A stretch of DNA of 64,000 nt from Pseudomonadota bacterium (GCA_023405815.1 JAEXXM010000079.1:62001-126000); one strand, 5' to 3'; shown: positions 42,881 through 53,138, numbered from the stretch's first letter. A program made the numbers and translations. The notes: generated from the sequence alone by a model not told the origin.

Positions 42881-45800
42881 GGGCAGGCCAGAGACGAGCA
42901 TGGACGGGGGTCGGCGTTAATATCGGCGCCTCGCTCCTGCTTGCGCTCGTTGCCGTGATGATCGCGCTTCCCGGCCCCGCCTGGGCGCTGAAGCCGATCG
43001 TCATCGAGCCGGATCAGGATCGCGTCGAGGTGACGACGCTCGGCGAGTTCTACGATTCGCGCGGCGACAGCCTGCAGGTCGAGACGGCGCCGGCGGCCGA
43101 CGGCATGACCGGGCGCATCTCGGTCACGGCAAGGACGCCCGGTACGAGCCCCAACTGGTTGGTGTTCGCGCTGACCAATCCAACCGACAAGCCGGTCGAG
43201 CGCTGGCTCACGGCGGCGCGCTACAGCGTCGTCGGGTCGGGGGCCGTGTGGCCCGATCTCGACGCGCAACGCATCGAGGCGGTGACGCCGTCGATGGGCT
43301 TCGTGCCCGAGCGCATCAAAAGCGATCGCGCAGACATCTTCCGCATCACCATCGAGCCGGGGCAGACGGTGACCTACGTCGTCGAGCTGTCGTCGGACCG
43401 GCTTGCGCGCCTCTATCTGTGGAAGCCGCTGGAATACGAGCTCTACTCGCGCGACCGGCTGCTGATGAACGGCATCCTGATCGGTCTCACCGGCCTGCTC
43501 GCCATCTTCCTCACGGCCATCTTCGCCGCCAACCACAAGGCGATCTTCCCGAGCGCCGCGCTCGTCTCTTGGTGCGTGCTGGCATACTTGTGCGTCGACT
43601 TCGGCTTCTTCCACAAGCTGTTCCAGCTCAAGCCGGAGGACAATGCCGTCTACCGCGCGGCGAGCGAGTCGGCGGTGGCGGCCAGTCTCGTCATATTCAT
43701 ATCGGTGTTCCTGCGCATCGCGTTCTGGCACGGCCTCATTCGCATGCTGTTCACGGTGTGGATCATCGCGCAGCTCACGCTCGTCGCCGTGGCCGTCATC
43801 GATCCGCGGCTCGCGGCCACGTTCGCGCGCATGTCATTCGTGATCATCGGCGCGGCGGGCGGCGCGTTCGCGCTGTTCCTCGCCCTGCGAGGGCAGGACC
43901 GCGCGCTGTCGCTGATCCCGACCTGGATACTGTTCCTCATCTGGATATTCGGCGCGGCGATGGTGCTGACGGGGCGGCTGCAGGGGGATGCGGCCGTGCA
44001 GGGTCTCGTCTCCGGCCTGGTGCTGATCCTCATCCTCATCGGGTTCACTGTGACACAATTCGCGTTCCGATCGCTCGAGCCGCTATTCGGCGCGGCGCCG
44101 AGCGAGCTGCAACTGCGCGCTCTCGCCGTCGACGGCGCGGGATCGGCGGTGTGGGAGTGGAATGCGCGGCGCGACGAGATCAAGGTCAGCCAGGGCATCG
44201 AGGCGTCGCTGGGCCTCAACCCCGGCGAGCTGAGCACCAAGGTCGACGATTTCTGCAAGCATCTGCATCCGGCGGACCGCGAGCGCTTCCGTATGATCCT
44301 GTGGTCGGTGCAGGAGCGGACCTGGGCGCGCATCCGCACCGAGTTCCGAATGCGGCACTCCGATAACAGCTATCGCTGGTTCGAGCTCGAAGCGGCGAGC
44401 GTGCCGAACGCGGATGCGCGGGCGATGCGCTGCGTGGGACTGGTGCGCGACGTGACGGACGCCAAGCGTGCGCATGAGCGTCTGCTGCACGATGCCGTGC
44501 ACGACAGCCTCACCGGGTTGCCAAATCGGGAGCTCGTGCTCGATCGCCTCGGCGTCGCCGTCAGCCGTACCCAGAGCGAGGCCGGCGTTCGGCCAAGCGT
44601 CATCTTCATCGACATCGACAAGTTCAAGAGCGTGAACGTGTCGTTCGGCCTCGTGGTCGGTGACAGCCTGCTGCTCACCGTGGCGCGGCGCCTGCAAAGC
44701 CACCTTGGTCCGCAGGATACGCTGGCGCGCGTCGGCGGCGACCAGTTCGCGATCCTATTGGTGTCGGAACAGAGCCCGCAGGATCTCGCCGGGCTCGCCG
44801 AGCGCGTACGCCGTTCACTGCGCGCGCCGATCAAGATTGCCGGGCAAGAGATCGTGCTCACGGGCTCGATCGGCATTGCCGTGTACGACGGGCAGACGCC
44901 AAGCCACCTCGACCTCTACAAGGAGGCCGAGATCGCCATGTACCGCGCCAAACGCGGCGGCGCGGACCGCATCGAGATCTTCCGGCCGGAGATGCGCTCG
45001 GACCGCGATGATCGCGTCGCGCTGGAGAGCGATCTGCGCAAGGCGCTGGCGAAGAACCAGATCAAGGTGCTCTACCAGCCGATCATCTACCTGCCGACCG
45101 AGGAGCTTGCTGGCTTCGAGGCGCTGGTGCGGTGGGAGCATCCCAAGCGCGGCCTGATGAGCCCGGTGGAGTTCATCCCCATCGCCGAGCAGTCGGACCT
45201 CATCGTTCGCCTCGGATCGCACGTGCTGTTGCGGGCGGCGCACGAGGCAGCGCGCTGGCAGCGCGAGCTGCCGCGCGAGGAACGACCGCTGTTCGTATCG
45301 GTCAACATCTCGAGCCGGCAGATATTCCGTCAGAACCTGATCCAGGAAATCCGACATATCCTCGGGCGCAACATCGTGCCCAAAGGATCGCTCCGTCTCG
45401 AGATCACTGAAAGTCTGGTGATGGAAAATCCGGAGCAGGCGACGGAGATTCTCGAGTGGCTGCGCGGTGCCGGCGCCGAGCTGGCGCTCGATGATTTCGG
45501 CACCGGCTATTCCTCGCTCGCGTATCTGCAGCGCTTCCCGTTCGATACGATCAAGATCGACCGTGCTCTAGTGCAGGCGCATGGCGAAAGCGGCGGGGCG
45601 GGCTCGGCCATCGTGCGCTCGATCGTGGCGCTGGCGCACGAGCTCGGAAAGAACGTCGTCGCCGAGGGTGTCGAGAACGCGGAGGACGTCGCCTTCCTGC
45701 GCTCGATCAGCTGTCAGTACGCGCAGGGCTTCTACTACGGCGAGCCGATGTCCGATCGCGACGTGCTGCAACTGTTGAAGATGGTGCGCACGGCCGAGCA

Positions 45801-46767
45801 CAAGCTTCGTCCCCGCGGTCTGTTCCGCGCCGCCAAGTCGAAGGGCAAGCAGCGGCCGAAGAAGACCAACGGCGTCGCCGCGGCGGCCATGGCGAACGGC
45901 GCGGCTCCCGAGGCGCCGCCGATGCAAACGAATGGGCGGCCACCCGCGCCTCCGGCTCTAGCCAACGGAACGGTGCGCACGCGACCGCGCCCATCGGTGC
46001 TCGGCCGGATGACGCCGCTGCCGCCGCCCGATGCAGGAGGCGCTGGCTATCCGCAGCACGGGGCGCCAGACATTCCGCCGCCCATGCAGCACCCGCCACA
46101 CGTCAACGGCGTGCCGGAGGATTTCGGCCCTCCGCCGCTTGCAGAGCACATGCCGATGCCTCCGCCGCATCTGCCGCAGATGCACGAGGGTGCTCCGTCG
46201 CACGCCTTCGGCGCGCCGCCGGTATTCGACTTCGATCCGCCGTCGCCGGATGCGGGTGCACCTGCGCCTCCGCTGCACATGGAGCAGTTCAGCCCGCCAC
46301 CGCTCGATCAACATCACGGAGATGGTGGGCATGAGCCAATGCCGCCGCTGCCGCCGATGAATGGCGCGCCGCCATTCGACGGGTATGGCGAGCACCCCCA
46401 CGCTTCGGGGCCGATGGGGCATATGCCGCCGCCGCTGGAACCGGCGGAGAGCGAGCCCAATCCACTGGTTGCGGCGATGGCCGAGACGCCCCCTCCGGCG
46501 CCAGCGTGGCCTGCTCAACCGGCGCCGCGCACAGTGCAGCCGCAACAACCGCAGTCCGGTGTTGCAGCGAATGGGTCCGGTAATGGCGCCAAGCCGGCGC
46601 CGCGAAAGGCACCCGATTTCTCGGGTTTGCCGCCGGCTATGGCAGAAAGCCTCGCGAAGCTCGCGGGTGTTCCCTGGCCGCCGCGCGCGGACGCTGCTTC
46701 AGGCCAGCGCGAAATGGAGCAGCAGAGTGCCGGGGCCCCTCCAGGGAAGGCCAGTCACGAGGGCTGA
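42877..46767 (+). CDS. Membrane PAS-GGDEF-EAL protein (probable c-di-GMP phosphodiesterase) with long Pro-rich tail
   Basis: 1296 residues. An N-terminal export segment (~17-38) is followed by a periplasmic beta domain (~40-190), about seven membrane helices (~195-410), a PAS domain (~425-530, RTEFRMRHSDNSYRWFELEA), GGDEF (~535-700) and EAL (~715-965). The GGDEF site is GGDQF at 620-624, so cyclase activity is doubtful. The EAL domain keeps FEALVRW (748-750), ITESLVMENP, DDFGTGYSSLAYL (872-877) and AEGVEN, so it should hydrolyse c-di-GMP. From ~975 on, ~320 residues are rich in Pro, His, Met and Gly (MPPPHLPQMHEGAP) and look disordered. The periplasmic and 7TM part resembles the 7TMR-DISM sensors. 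Confidence 0.93.
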   Translation: MRAGQRRAWTGVGVNIGASLLLALVAVMIALPGPAWALKPIVIEPDQDRVEVTTLGEFYDSRGDSLQVETAPAADGMTGRISVTARTPGTSPNWLVFALTNPTDKPVERWLTAARYSVVGSGAVWPDLDAQRIEAVTPSMGFVPERIKSDRADIFRITIEPGQTVTYVVELSSDRLARLYLWKPLEYELYSRDRLLMNGILIGLTGLLAIFLTAIFAANHKAIFPSAALVSWCVLAYLCVDFGFFHKLFQLKPEDNAVYRAASESAVAASLVIFISVFLRIAFWHGLIRMLFTVWIIAQLTLVAVAVIDPRLAATFARMSFVIIGAAGGAFALFLALRGQDRALSLIPTWILFLIWIFGAAMVLTGRLQGDAAVQGLVSGLVLILILIGFTVTQFAFRSLEPLFGAAPSELQLRALAVDGAGSAVWEWNARRDEIKVSQGIEASLGLNPGELSTKVDDFCKHLHPADRERFRMILWSVQERTWARIRTEFRMRHSDNSYRWFELEAASVPNADARAMRCVGLVRDVTDAKRAHERLLHDAVHDSLTGLPNRELVLDRLGVAVSRTQSEAGVRPSVIFIDIDKFKSVNVSFGLVVGDSLLLTVARRLQSHLGPQDTLARVGGDQFAILLVSEQSPQDLAGLAERVRRSLRAPIKIAGQEIVLTGSIGIAVYDGQTPSHLDLYKEAEIAMYRAKRGGADRIEIFRPEMRSDRDDRVALESDLRKALAKNQIKVLYQPIIYLPTEELAGFEALVRWEHPKRGLMSPVEFIPIAEQSDLIVRLGSHVLLRAAHEAARWQRELPREERPLFVSVNISSRQIFRQNLIQEIRHILGRNIVPKGSLRLEITESLVMENPEQATEILEWLRGAGAELALDDFGTGYSSLAYLQRFPFDTIKIDRALVQAHGESGGAGSAIVRSIVALAHELGKNVVAEGVENAEDVAFLRSISCQYAQGFYYGEPMSDRDVLQLLKMVRTAEHKLRPRGLFRAAKSKGKQRPKKTNGVAAAAMANGAAPEAPPMQTNGRPPAPPALANGTVRTRPRPSVLGRMTPLPPPDAGGAGYPQHGAPDIPPPMQHPPHVNGVPEDFGPPPLAEHMPMPPPHLPQMHEGAPSHAFGAPPVFDFDPPSPDAGAPAPPLHMEQFSPPPLDQHHGDGGHEPMPPLPPMNGAPPFDGYGEHPHASGPMGHMPPPLEPAESEPNPLVAAMAETPPPAPAWPAQPAPRTVQPQQPQSGVAANGSGNGAKPAPRKAPDFSGLPPAMAESLAKLAGVPWPPRADAASGQREMEQQSAGAPPGKASHEG

Positions 46768-46822
46768 GCACGCATTGAACTGCTGCTACAGGGTGGCCCG
46801 TTGCGCAGCGAAATTCCGAACC

Positions 46823-47437
46823 TCAGGCGTGACCGGCGTCGCTGACGAGATGCGAAGGATCGATGCCGATCTTGGCGAGCGCGCGCGCATACTTGCCTTC
46901 GAGATCGGGATCGAAGATCAGGTCGGGGTCGGCAGGGCAGTTCAGCCAGCCGTTGGCCTGAATCTCGCTCTCGAGCTGACCGGGCGACCAGCCCGCATAG
47001 CCGAGCGCGAGAAGCGCACGGTTGGGTCCGTGTCCGGCAGCAATGGCCTTGAGGATATCGATCGTCGCCGTGAGGCAGACGCCGTCCTCGATCGGCAATG
47101 TAGAATCATCGGCGAAGTAGTCGGAGCTGTGCAGCACGAAGCCGCGCCCCGTTTCCACCGGGCCGCCGACATGGATGGACATGTCGCCGACGGCGGTGAT
47201 GCCCTGCTCGTCGTCGGCCCGGATGATGCCGAGGCGCTCGAGGAGATCAGGGAAGGAGATGTGCGAGGCGCGCTGATTGATGATCAGTCCCATGGCGCCG
47301 TCCTCAGAGTGCGCGCACATGTAGATGACCGAACGCGCAAAGCGCGGATCGGACATGACCGGCATGGCCACGAGAAGCTGACCGTCGAGGTAGCCTTCGG
47401 CAGAGGCGCGGTTCAGGCCGGGGCGGGTGATCTTCAT
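46823..47437 (-). CDS. UPF0301 family protein YqgE
   Basis: 204 residues from ATG 47437. YLDGQLLVAMPVMSDPRFAR, SVIYMCAHSEDGAMGLIINQ, VHVGGPVETGRGFVLHS-type segment (IHVGGPVETGRGFVLHSSDY), and LGYAGWSPGQLESEIQANGW are all family signatures. YqgE is a small cytoplasmic protein of unknown function found across proteobacteria, usually unlinked to conserved partners. Convergent with the EAL gene. Confidence 0.95.
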   Translation of the reverse strand: MKITRPGLNRASAEGYLDGQLLVAMPVMSDPRFARSVIYMCAHSEDGAMGLIINQRASHISFPDLLERLGIIRADDEQGITAVGDMSIHVGGPVETGRGFVLHSSDYFADDSTLPIEDGVCLTATIDILKAIAAGHGPNRALLALGYAGWSPGQLESEIQANGWLNCPADPDLIFDPDLEGKYARALAKIGIDPSHLVSDAGHA

Positions 47438-47621
47438 GGGACAAGAATATCGTGCCGGGGGCAGGTGTGTGAAGCGGTCAATTGGCGGGCTAGCCAGCGT
47501 CGGACCCACTTATTGGGCAGTTCAGCTAATTTGTTCGGAGAGCGTCATTTGCGCGGGCACAGCGAGGCGCTACAACGCTCGTCCGTACCGAGCCTCCATG
47601 TACCGGCGGGGATAGGAATAT

Positions 47622-48446
47622 ATGCGTAGACTTCTGATCGCTCCTGCGTCTGCACTCTGCCTTGCAGTACTCCTGCCGATGGCCGATGCGGCGACGGGAG
47701 CCGAGATCGCATCTCCCTGGGTCGAGGGCCACAAGTCTCGCGCGCGGCTCGTCGGGGGTGCCAGCATGGCCGGCATCGAGCTGCAACTCCCCGAAGGGTG
47801 GAAGACATACTGGCGGACGCCCGGCGAAGCCGGCGGCGTTCCGCCCGCATTCGACTGGACGGGATCGGGAAACCTCGAAAGCGCCGAAGTGCTTTATCCT
47901 GCGCCCAAGCGCTTCAGCGACCAGTCCGGTGACACGCTCGGCTACAAGGGAAACGTCACGTTTCCGGTGCGGCTGAAGGCGAAAGACCCGGCCAAGCCGA
48001 TCGATTTGCAGGTGACGATGGACTACGGTGTGTGCAAGGAGATCTGCATTCCAGCCGAGGCGAAGCTGGCGCTGACGGTGCCTCCCGATGCGGCGATGCC
48101 CGAAGAGCTGATCGAGGCAATGACGAAGGTGCCGGCACCGCCGACGGCGCGACGGGAGAGCGATCCGATCCTGAAAAAGGCTACGGCGGAGCTATCGGGC
48201 GCGAAACCTCGCCTTGTCATGGAAGCGGAGTTTCCGGAAGGGACCGAACACGCCGACGCTTTCGTCGAAGCCCCCGACGGGCTCTACGTGCCGCTGCCGA
48301 AGAAAATCGCGGAAGTCGGCAAGGTCGTCACGTTCGAAGTCGATCTGTCGAAGGATGTCGATCTTCAGGCGCTGAAGGGCAAGCCGTTGACCGTGACCAT
48401 CGTCTCCGACAAAGGGCAGTCTGAAGCCACGTTTCCGCTGCAGTGA
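47622..48446 (+). CDS. Exported protein with DsbD N-terminal-like (DsbC/D interchange) domain
   Basis: 274 residues. Signal peptide (PASALCLAVLLPMADAATGA), then a DsbD_N-type immunoglobulin-like domain: GIELQLPEGWKTYWRTPGEA, GVPPAFDWTGSGNLESAEVL, YPAPKRF, GYKGNVTFPV, and the cysteine pair VCKEICIPAEAKLAL that in DsbD carries electrons. It lacks the membrane and thioredoxin domains of full DsbD. It may be a separate periplasmic disulfide carrier or a non-redox relative. Followed 24 bases later by a peroxiredoxin gene, which suggests a thiol-redox theme. Confidence 0.85.
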   Translation: MRRLLIAPASALCLAVLLPMADAATGAEIASPWVEGHKSRARLVGGASMAGIELQLPEGWKTYWRTPGEAGGVPPAFDWTGSGNLESAEVLYPAPKRFSDQSGDTLGYKGNVTFPVRLKAKDPAKPIDLQVTMDYGVCKEICIPAEAKLALTVPPDAAMPEELIEAMTKVPAPPTARRESDPILKKATAELSGAKPRLVMEAEFPEGTEHADAFVEAPDGLYVPLPKKIAEVGKVVTFEVDLSKDVDLQALKGKPLTVTIVSDKGQSEATFPLQ

Positions 48447-48470
48447 GCGAAATTCAACGAGGTGAGAACA

Positions 48471-48971
48471 ATGGCGATCAAGGTCGGCGACAAGCTGCCG
48501 GACGCGAGTTTCACGGTCATGACCGGCGAAGGCCCGGCCAAGAAGTCGACGAGTGAAATCTTCGCCGGCAAGAAGGTGGCGCTGTTCGCGGTGCCGGGTG
48601 CCTTCACGCCGACGTGCCAGCAGCAGCATGTCCCGGGATTCGTGGCGAGGGTCGAGGAGCTGAAGGGCAAAGGCGTCGACACGATCGCCTGCACGGCAGT
48701 GAACGACGTGTTCGTGCTAGCGGCGTTCGCCAAGGCGACGGGCGCCGAGGGCAAGATCCTGATGCTGGCGGACGGCAACGGAGATTTCGCCAAGGCCATC
48801 GGCCTCGACATCGATCTGGCGCCGTTCGGGCTCGGGTTGCGCTCGAAGCGCTACGCGATGCTGGTCGAGGATGGGGTCGTGAAGGTTCTCAACGTCGAGG
48901 ATTCCCCGCCGCAGCATGACAAATCAAGCGCCGCGACGCTCTGCTCGATGATCGACCGGTCGCTGGGATAG
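48471..48971 (+). CDS. Peroxiredoxin, Prx5/redoxin family
   Basis: 166 residues from ATG 48471 with GAGGTGAGA upstream. The peroxidatic cysteine is in VPGAFTPTCQQQHVPGF; ACTAVNDVFVLAAFAKATGA and the LRSKRYAMLVEDGVVKVLNV segment identify the Prx5 group, which reduces hydrogen peroxide and organic peroxides with glutathione or thioredoxin. Probably cytoplasmic. Convergent with rnhA across the second copy of the palindromic repeat. Confidence 0.95.
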   Translation: MAIKVGDKLPDASFTVMTGEGPAKKSTSEIFAGKKVALFAVPGAFTPTCQQQHVPGFVARVEELKGKGVDTIACTAVNDVFVLAAFAKATGAEGKILMLADGNGDFAKAIGLDIDLAPFGLGLRSKRYAMLVEDGVVKVLNVEDSPPQHDKSSAATLCSMIDRSLG

Positions 48972-48994
48972 ACAACGTCAAAATGCTTTCAACT

Positions 48995-49108
48995 GTCATC
49001 CTCGGCTTCATGCCGAGGATCCAATTCTCAATTGCTTCGGCGCTCGCCGGATAATTCGACGTTCGAGATTGCTGCGAGCTGGATCCTCGGGACAAGCCCG
49101 ATGATGAC
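48995..49108. repeat. Bipartite palindromic repeat, copy B
   Basis: 114 bases: left hairpin GTCATCCTCGGC-ttcat-GCCGAGGATCC, right hairpin GGATCCTCGGG-acaag-CCCGATGATGAC (one arm imperfect). Same two-hairpin layout and same outer arms as the copy at 24528-24625, with a different core. It lies between the convergent peroxiredoxin and rnhA genes and could also help end their transcripts. Confidence 0.8.
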
Positions 49109-49115
49109 AGTGGGG

Positions 49116-49580
49116 CTATTCGGTGCGGCCCTTGCCGGGTTTGAACTCGGCCATGGCGAGGCGCGCCAGCTCGTCGGCGCGCTCGTTCTCGGGATGGCCG
49201 GCGTGGCCCTTGACCCAACGCCAATCGATGTCGTGAACGCGCCGCGCCTCATCGAGGCGCTGCCATAGCTCGGCGTTCTTCACCGGCTTCTTATCCGCAG
49301 TGCGCCAGCCATTCTTCTTCCAGCCGTGAATCCAGGCCGTGATGCCGTTCTTGACGTAGTTGCTGTCGGTGTGCAGCTCGACGCGGCTCGGGCGCTTCAG
49401 GGCTTCGAGCGCGGAGATCGCCGCCATGAGCTCCATACGATTGTTGGTCGTCAGCGCCTCGCCGCCGGAGATTTCTCTGCATTTGTCGCCATAGGTGAGG
49501 ATGGCACCCCAGCCGCCGGGGCCCGGATTCCCCGAGCAGGCGCCGTCGGTGTAGATGACAACGGGGGTGCGCTCGCTCAT
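49116..49580 (-). CDS. rnhA: Ribonuclease HI
   Basis: 154 residues. Cuts RNA in RNA:DNA hybrids. Catalytic acids and surroundings: IYTDGACSGNPGPGGWGAIL, TTNNRMELMAAISALEAL, VELHTDSNYVKNGITAWIHG, and WVKGHAGHPENERADELARL. Full length for the E. coli type. Last gene of the ispH-thrB-rnhA group; its start overlaps the thrB stop. Confidence 0.97.
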   Translation of the reverse strand: MSERTPVVIYTDGACSGNPGPGGWGAILTYGDKCREISGGEALTTNNRMELMAAISALEALKRPSRVELHTDSNYVKNGITAWIHGWKKNGWRTADKKPVKNAELWQRLDEARRVHDIDWRWVKGHAGHPENERADELARLAMAEFKPGKGRTE

Positions 49581-50551
49581 ATGTCGGATCCGTTGAGACC
49601 GTAGTCGGCGATAGAGCGCACGCCCTGATGGAAGCGCAGGCGGCGCACGTACTCGATCGGATTCTTGGGGCTGACTAGGGCTTCCTTAGGCGTGTGCAAC
49701 CAGTCGTAGGCTCGCGTCAGCAGGAAGCGCATCGCGGCGCCGCGCGCCAAAGTGGGCATCGCCTCACGCTCCGCCGACGTCAGCTTGCGCACCTCCTCGT
49801 AGCCGCGGAGGAGGGCGCGACCCTTGGTGATGTTGAACGACAGGTCCTTCTCGAAGCACCAGGCGTTGAGGCTCACAGCGATATCGTAGGCGAGCGCATC
49901 GTTGCAGGCGAAGTAGAAATCTATGAGGCCGCTCAAGTCATCGCCAAGGAAGAACACGTTGTCGGGGAAGAGATCGGCGTGGATGACGCCCTGGGGAAGG
50001 TCGCGGGGCCAGGCGGTCTCGAGGAAGGCCAGCTCCTGCTCGACGAGCGGGGCCAGATCGGGCGCGATCTCGCCGGCGCGGAAGGCGAAGCGCTCATAGA
50101 GCGGGCGCCAGCCGGCGAGGCCCAGGGCGTTCGCGCGGCGAAGCGCAAACCCCTCGCCGCCAAGGTGCATCTTCGCCATCGCGCGCCCGACCGCCGCGCA
50201 GTGGGCAGGGGCGGGTTTGCGAACCCAAAATCCTTCCAGGAAGGTAACGATCGCCGCCGGCCGTCCGGCAAGCATGCTGAGGACCTTGCCCTCGGCGTTG
50301 TGCACGGGCGTGGGGCAGGTGACGCCGCTCGCGGCCAAGTGCTCCATCAGTCCCAGATAGAAGGGAAGATCGGCAACCTCCACGCGCTTCTCGTAGAGCG
50401 TGAGGATGAACGGCCCTTTTGTCGTGTGCACGATATAGTTCGTGTTCTCGACTCCCTCGGCGATGCCCTTGAAGGATAGGAGCTGGCCGAGGCCATAGCT
50501 GGCGATGAAGCTCGCCAGCTCGTCGTCGCTGACTTCGGTGTAGACGGCCAT
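49577..50551 (-). CDS. thrB: Homoserine kinase, ThrB type II (APH-like fold)
   Basis: 324 residues from ATG 50551. Phosphorylates homoserine for ThrC. Aminoglycoside-phosphotransferase-like fold: SFKGIAEGVENTNYIVHTTK for nucleotide binding, catalytic GVIHADLFPDNVFFLG (HxDxxxxN) and the metal site GLIDFYFACNDALAYDIAVS. The frame runs further upstream into ispH territory but that part is shadow. Order ispH-thrB-rnhA is typical of Hyphomicrobiales. Confidence 0.96.
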   Translation of the reverse strand: MAVYTEVSDDELASFIASYGLGQLLSFKGIAEGVENTNYIVHTTKGPFILTLYEKRVEVADLPFYLGLMEHLAASGVTCPTPVHNAEGKVLSMLAGRPAAIVTFLEGFWVRKPAPAHCAAVGRAMAKMHLGGEGFALRRANALGLAGWRPLYERFAFRAGEIAPDLAPLVEQELAFLETAWPRDLPQGVIHADLFPDNVFFLGDDLSGLIDFYFACNDALAYDIAVSLNAWCFEKDLSFNITKGRALLRGYEEVRKLTSAEREAMPTLARGAAMRFLLTRAYDWLHTPKEALVSPKNPIEYVRRLRFHQGVRSIADYGLNGSDI

Positions 50552-50573
50552 GGATGAGATCGCGCTGGAGGGA

Positions 50574-51569
<996 letters not shown>

Positions 51570-51735
51570 CGCTTTCTCTGTCTACCTAAGTGCTTTGAGA
51601 TGCAAGGCGCTTGGTCGGGGTGGTTGGGGGTGCTAGGCTTTGGGTAGCGACAATACAGGAAGCCTCCGCCGCCGGCCTAGGGGTTTGGCATCCGGCAGCA
51701 TAAGAGAGGCCAATGACGGGTCGAGCCGGGGCACA

Positions 51736-52389
51736 ATGAGGCAGTCCGCAACCAAGGTTGCACGCGCAGGGGTGTGCGTGTGCGCATGCGGGCTGTTAAC
51801 CGTGCTCGGCACGGGTTGCGGCATTTCATCCCTCACGTCCGGTCTCGGTGGCGGCATCTTCGGCAGCTCGTCGAGCCAGTCCGCGCCTCCGCCGGGCGTC
51901 AGCGAGGAACAGCTTCTTTCGGCAGCCAAGCAGGATGTGGGCAGCACCGCGCCGGTCGGCGAGGTTGCTGCAGGGTGCCCGCGCCTCACCGTCTCCCCGC
52001 ATGGCGGCCACCTGACGATCTACGAGAGCGGCCGCGCCGGCGACGGACTTGCCATCATGCATCGCGGCGAGATTACCAAGACGGCGCGCGAGTGCCAGAT
52101 CGAGCCCGGCCGCGTGACAGTGCGCTACGGGTTCTCGGGTCGCGTGCTTTTAGGGCCGCGCGGGCAGGCTGGCACTGTCAGGCTGCCGGTCAACGTCGCT
52201 GTCACCGATGCCAAGCGCGCGAAGATCGGCGGCGATACGGTGACCGTCGATGCGACCGTCGCCGTGGACAACCCGATCGCCTACTTCTCGACGGTGCGGA
52301 CGATCACCTTCGACATTCCCGAAGGTACGCGTCCGGGCGAGTTCGAGGTGTTCGTCGGCTTCGACCAGAACGCCCAGGGCGCCGGCTAG
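51736..52389 (+). CDS. Putative lipoprotein of unknown function
   Basis: 217 residues from ATG 51736 (the frame is open from 51640 but that part is unlikely). The N-terminus RAGVCVCACGLLTVLGTGCG has a lipobox-like LGTGC, so a lipoprotein is likely. A Gly/Ser-rich linker follows, then a beta-rich domain from ~75 on: CPRLTVSPHGGHLTIYESGR, ITKTARECQIEPGRVTVRYG, FSGRVLLGPRGQAGTVRLPV, IPEGTRPGEFEVFVGFDQ. Conserved hypothetical type in Alphaproteobacteria; no function known. Confidence 0.78.
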   Translation: MRQSATKVARAGVCVCACGLLTVLGTGCGISSLTSGLGGGIFGSSSSQSAPPPGVSEEQLLSAAKQDVGSTAPVGEVAAGCPRLTVSPHGGHLTIYESGRAGDGLAIMHRGEITKTARECQIEPGRVTVRYGFSGRVLLGPRGQAGTVRLPVNVAVTDAKRAKIGGDTVTVDATVAVDNPIAYFSTVRTITFDIPEGTRPGEFEVFVGFDQNAQGAG

Positions 52390-52576
52390 CGCTTCTTCTT
52401 GTGCGATACGAGTGGCGGGAAGCTTTGCGTGCGTCGTCAGTTGCGCGATCTGATGGCCGCGCCTAAGGCGCGGGGCCCCTTGGGCCCTTGCCGCTTTCGC
52501 GGCGAAATCCAAGCGCGCTTCCCCACACGTCATGGCCGCGCAGCATCATCACGAAATCCAGCACTGGCCACAAAGC

Positions 52577-52603
52577 AAAGCGCCCCGGCCGGGGCCGGGG
52601 CGT
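52577..52603 (-). terminator. GC hairpin downstream of the F0 ATP synthase operon
   Basis: Stem GCCCCGGCC / GGCCGGGGC (52582-52590, 52593-52601) followed on the minus strand by GCTTTGCTTTG. It lies 30 bases past atpF, the last gene, and is the likely end of the operon, though without a clean T-run. Confidence 0.6.
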
Positions 52604-52632
52604 TGCGTAGTGCCCGTTATTCGTCGGCCAGC

Positions 52633-53130
52633 TCAGTTGAGCTTGCCGGCGAGATCCTTGATGCCGTTCTCGACGAGGGTCGCGGCCGTCGAAGCCTGCG
52701 AGGCTTTCGACTTGAGGATCTTCTCGGCGGCGGCGATGGCGCTGTCGACGGCGGAGGAGCGGACCTCGGCGAGGGCTTGTGCCTCGGCGCGGGCGATCTT
52801 CTCCTCGGCCGATTTGGTGCGGCGCTCGACCGATTCCTGCAGCGCCTTGCGGGTCTGCGCGGTCAGGGCCTCGGCCTCGCGCTTGGCCTGCTCGAGAATT
52901 TCCTTGGCCTCGTTCTCGGCCTCGCGGCTCTTGCGCTTGTAGTCGTTGAGCAGGCCCTGGGCCTCGTCGCGCAGGCGGCGGGCCTCGTCGAGCTCGCGGC
53001 GGATGGCGTCGGCTCGGGCGTCGAGGGCCTTACCGATGGTCGCGGGAACCTTGTAGTAGAGGATGAGACCGACGAACGCGAAGAACGCGATCATCACCCA
53101 GAACGTCGGATCGGCCAGGTCGAAGTGCAT
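52633..53130 (-). CDS. atpF: ATP synthase F0 subunit b
   Basis: 165 residues from ATG 53130. One N-terminal membrane helix (PTFWVMIAFFAFVGLILYYK) and a long charged coiled coil (RADAIRRELDEARRLRDEAQ onward) that forms the peripheral stalk to F1. It pairs with the divergent b' subunit encoded just upstream, the arrangement of photosynthetic bacteria and many alphas. Confidence 0.96.
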   Translation of the reverse strand: MHFDLADPTFWVMIAFFAFVGLILYYKVPATIGKALDARADAIRRELDEARRLRDEAQGLLNDYKRKSREAENEAKEILEQAKREAEALTAQTRKALQESVERRTKSAEEKIARAEAQALAEVRSSAVDSAIAAAEKILKSKASQASTAATLVENGIKDLAGKLN

Positions 53131-53138
53131 CGGCGTTC

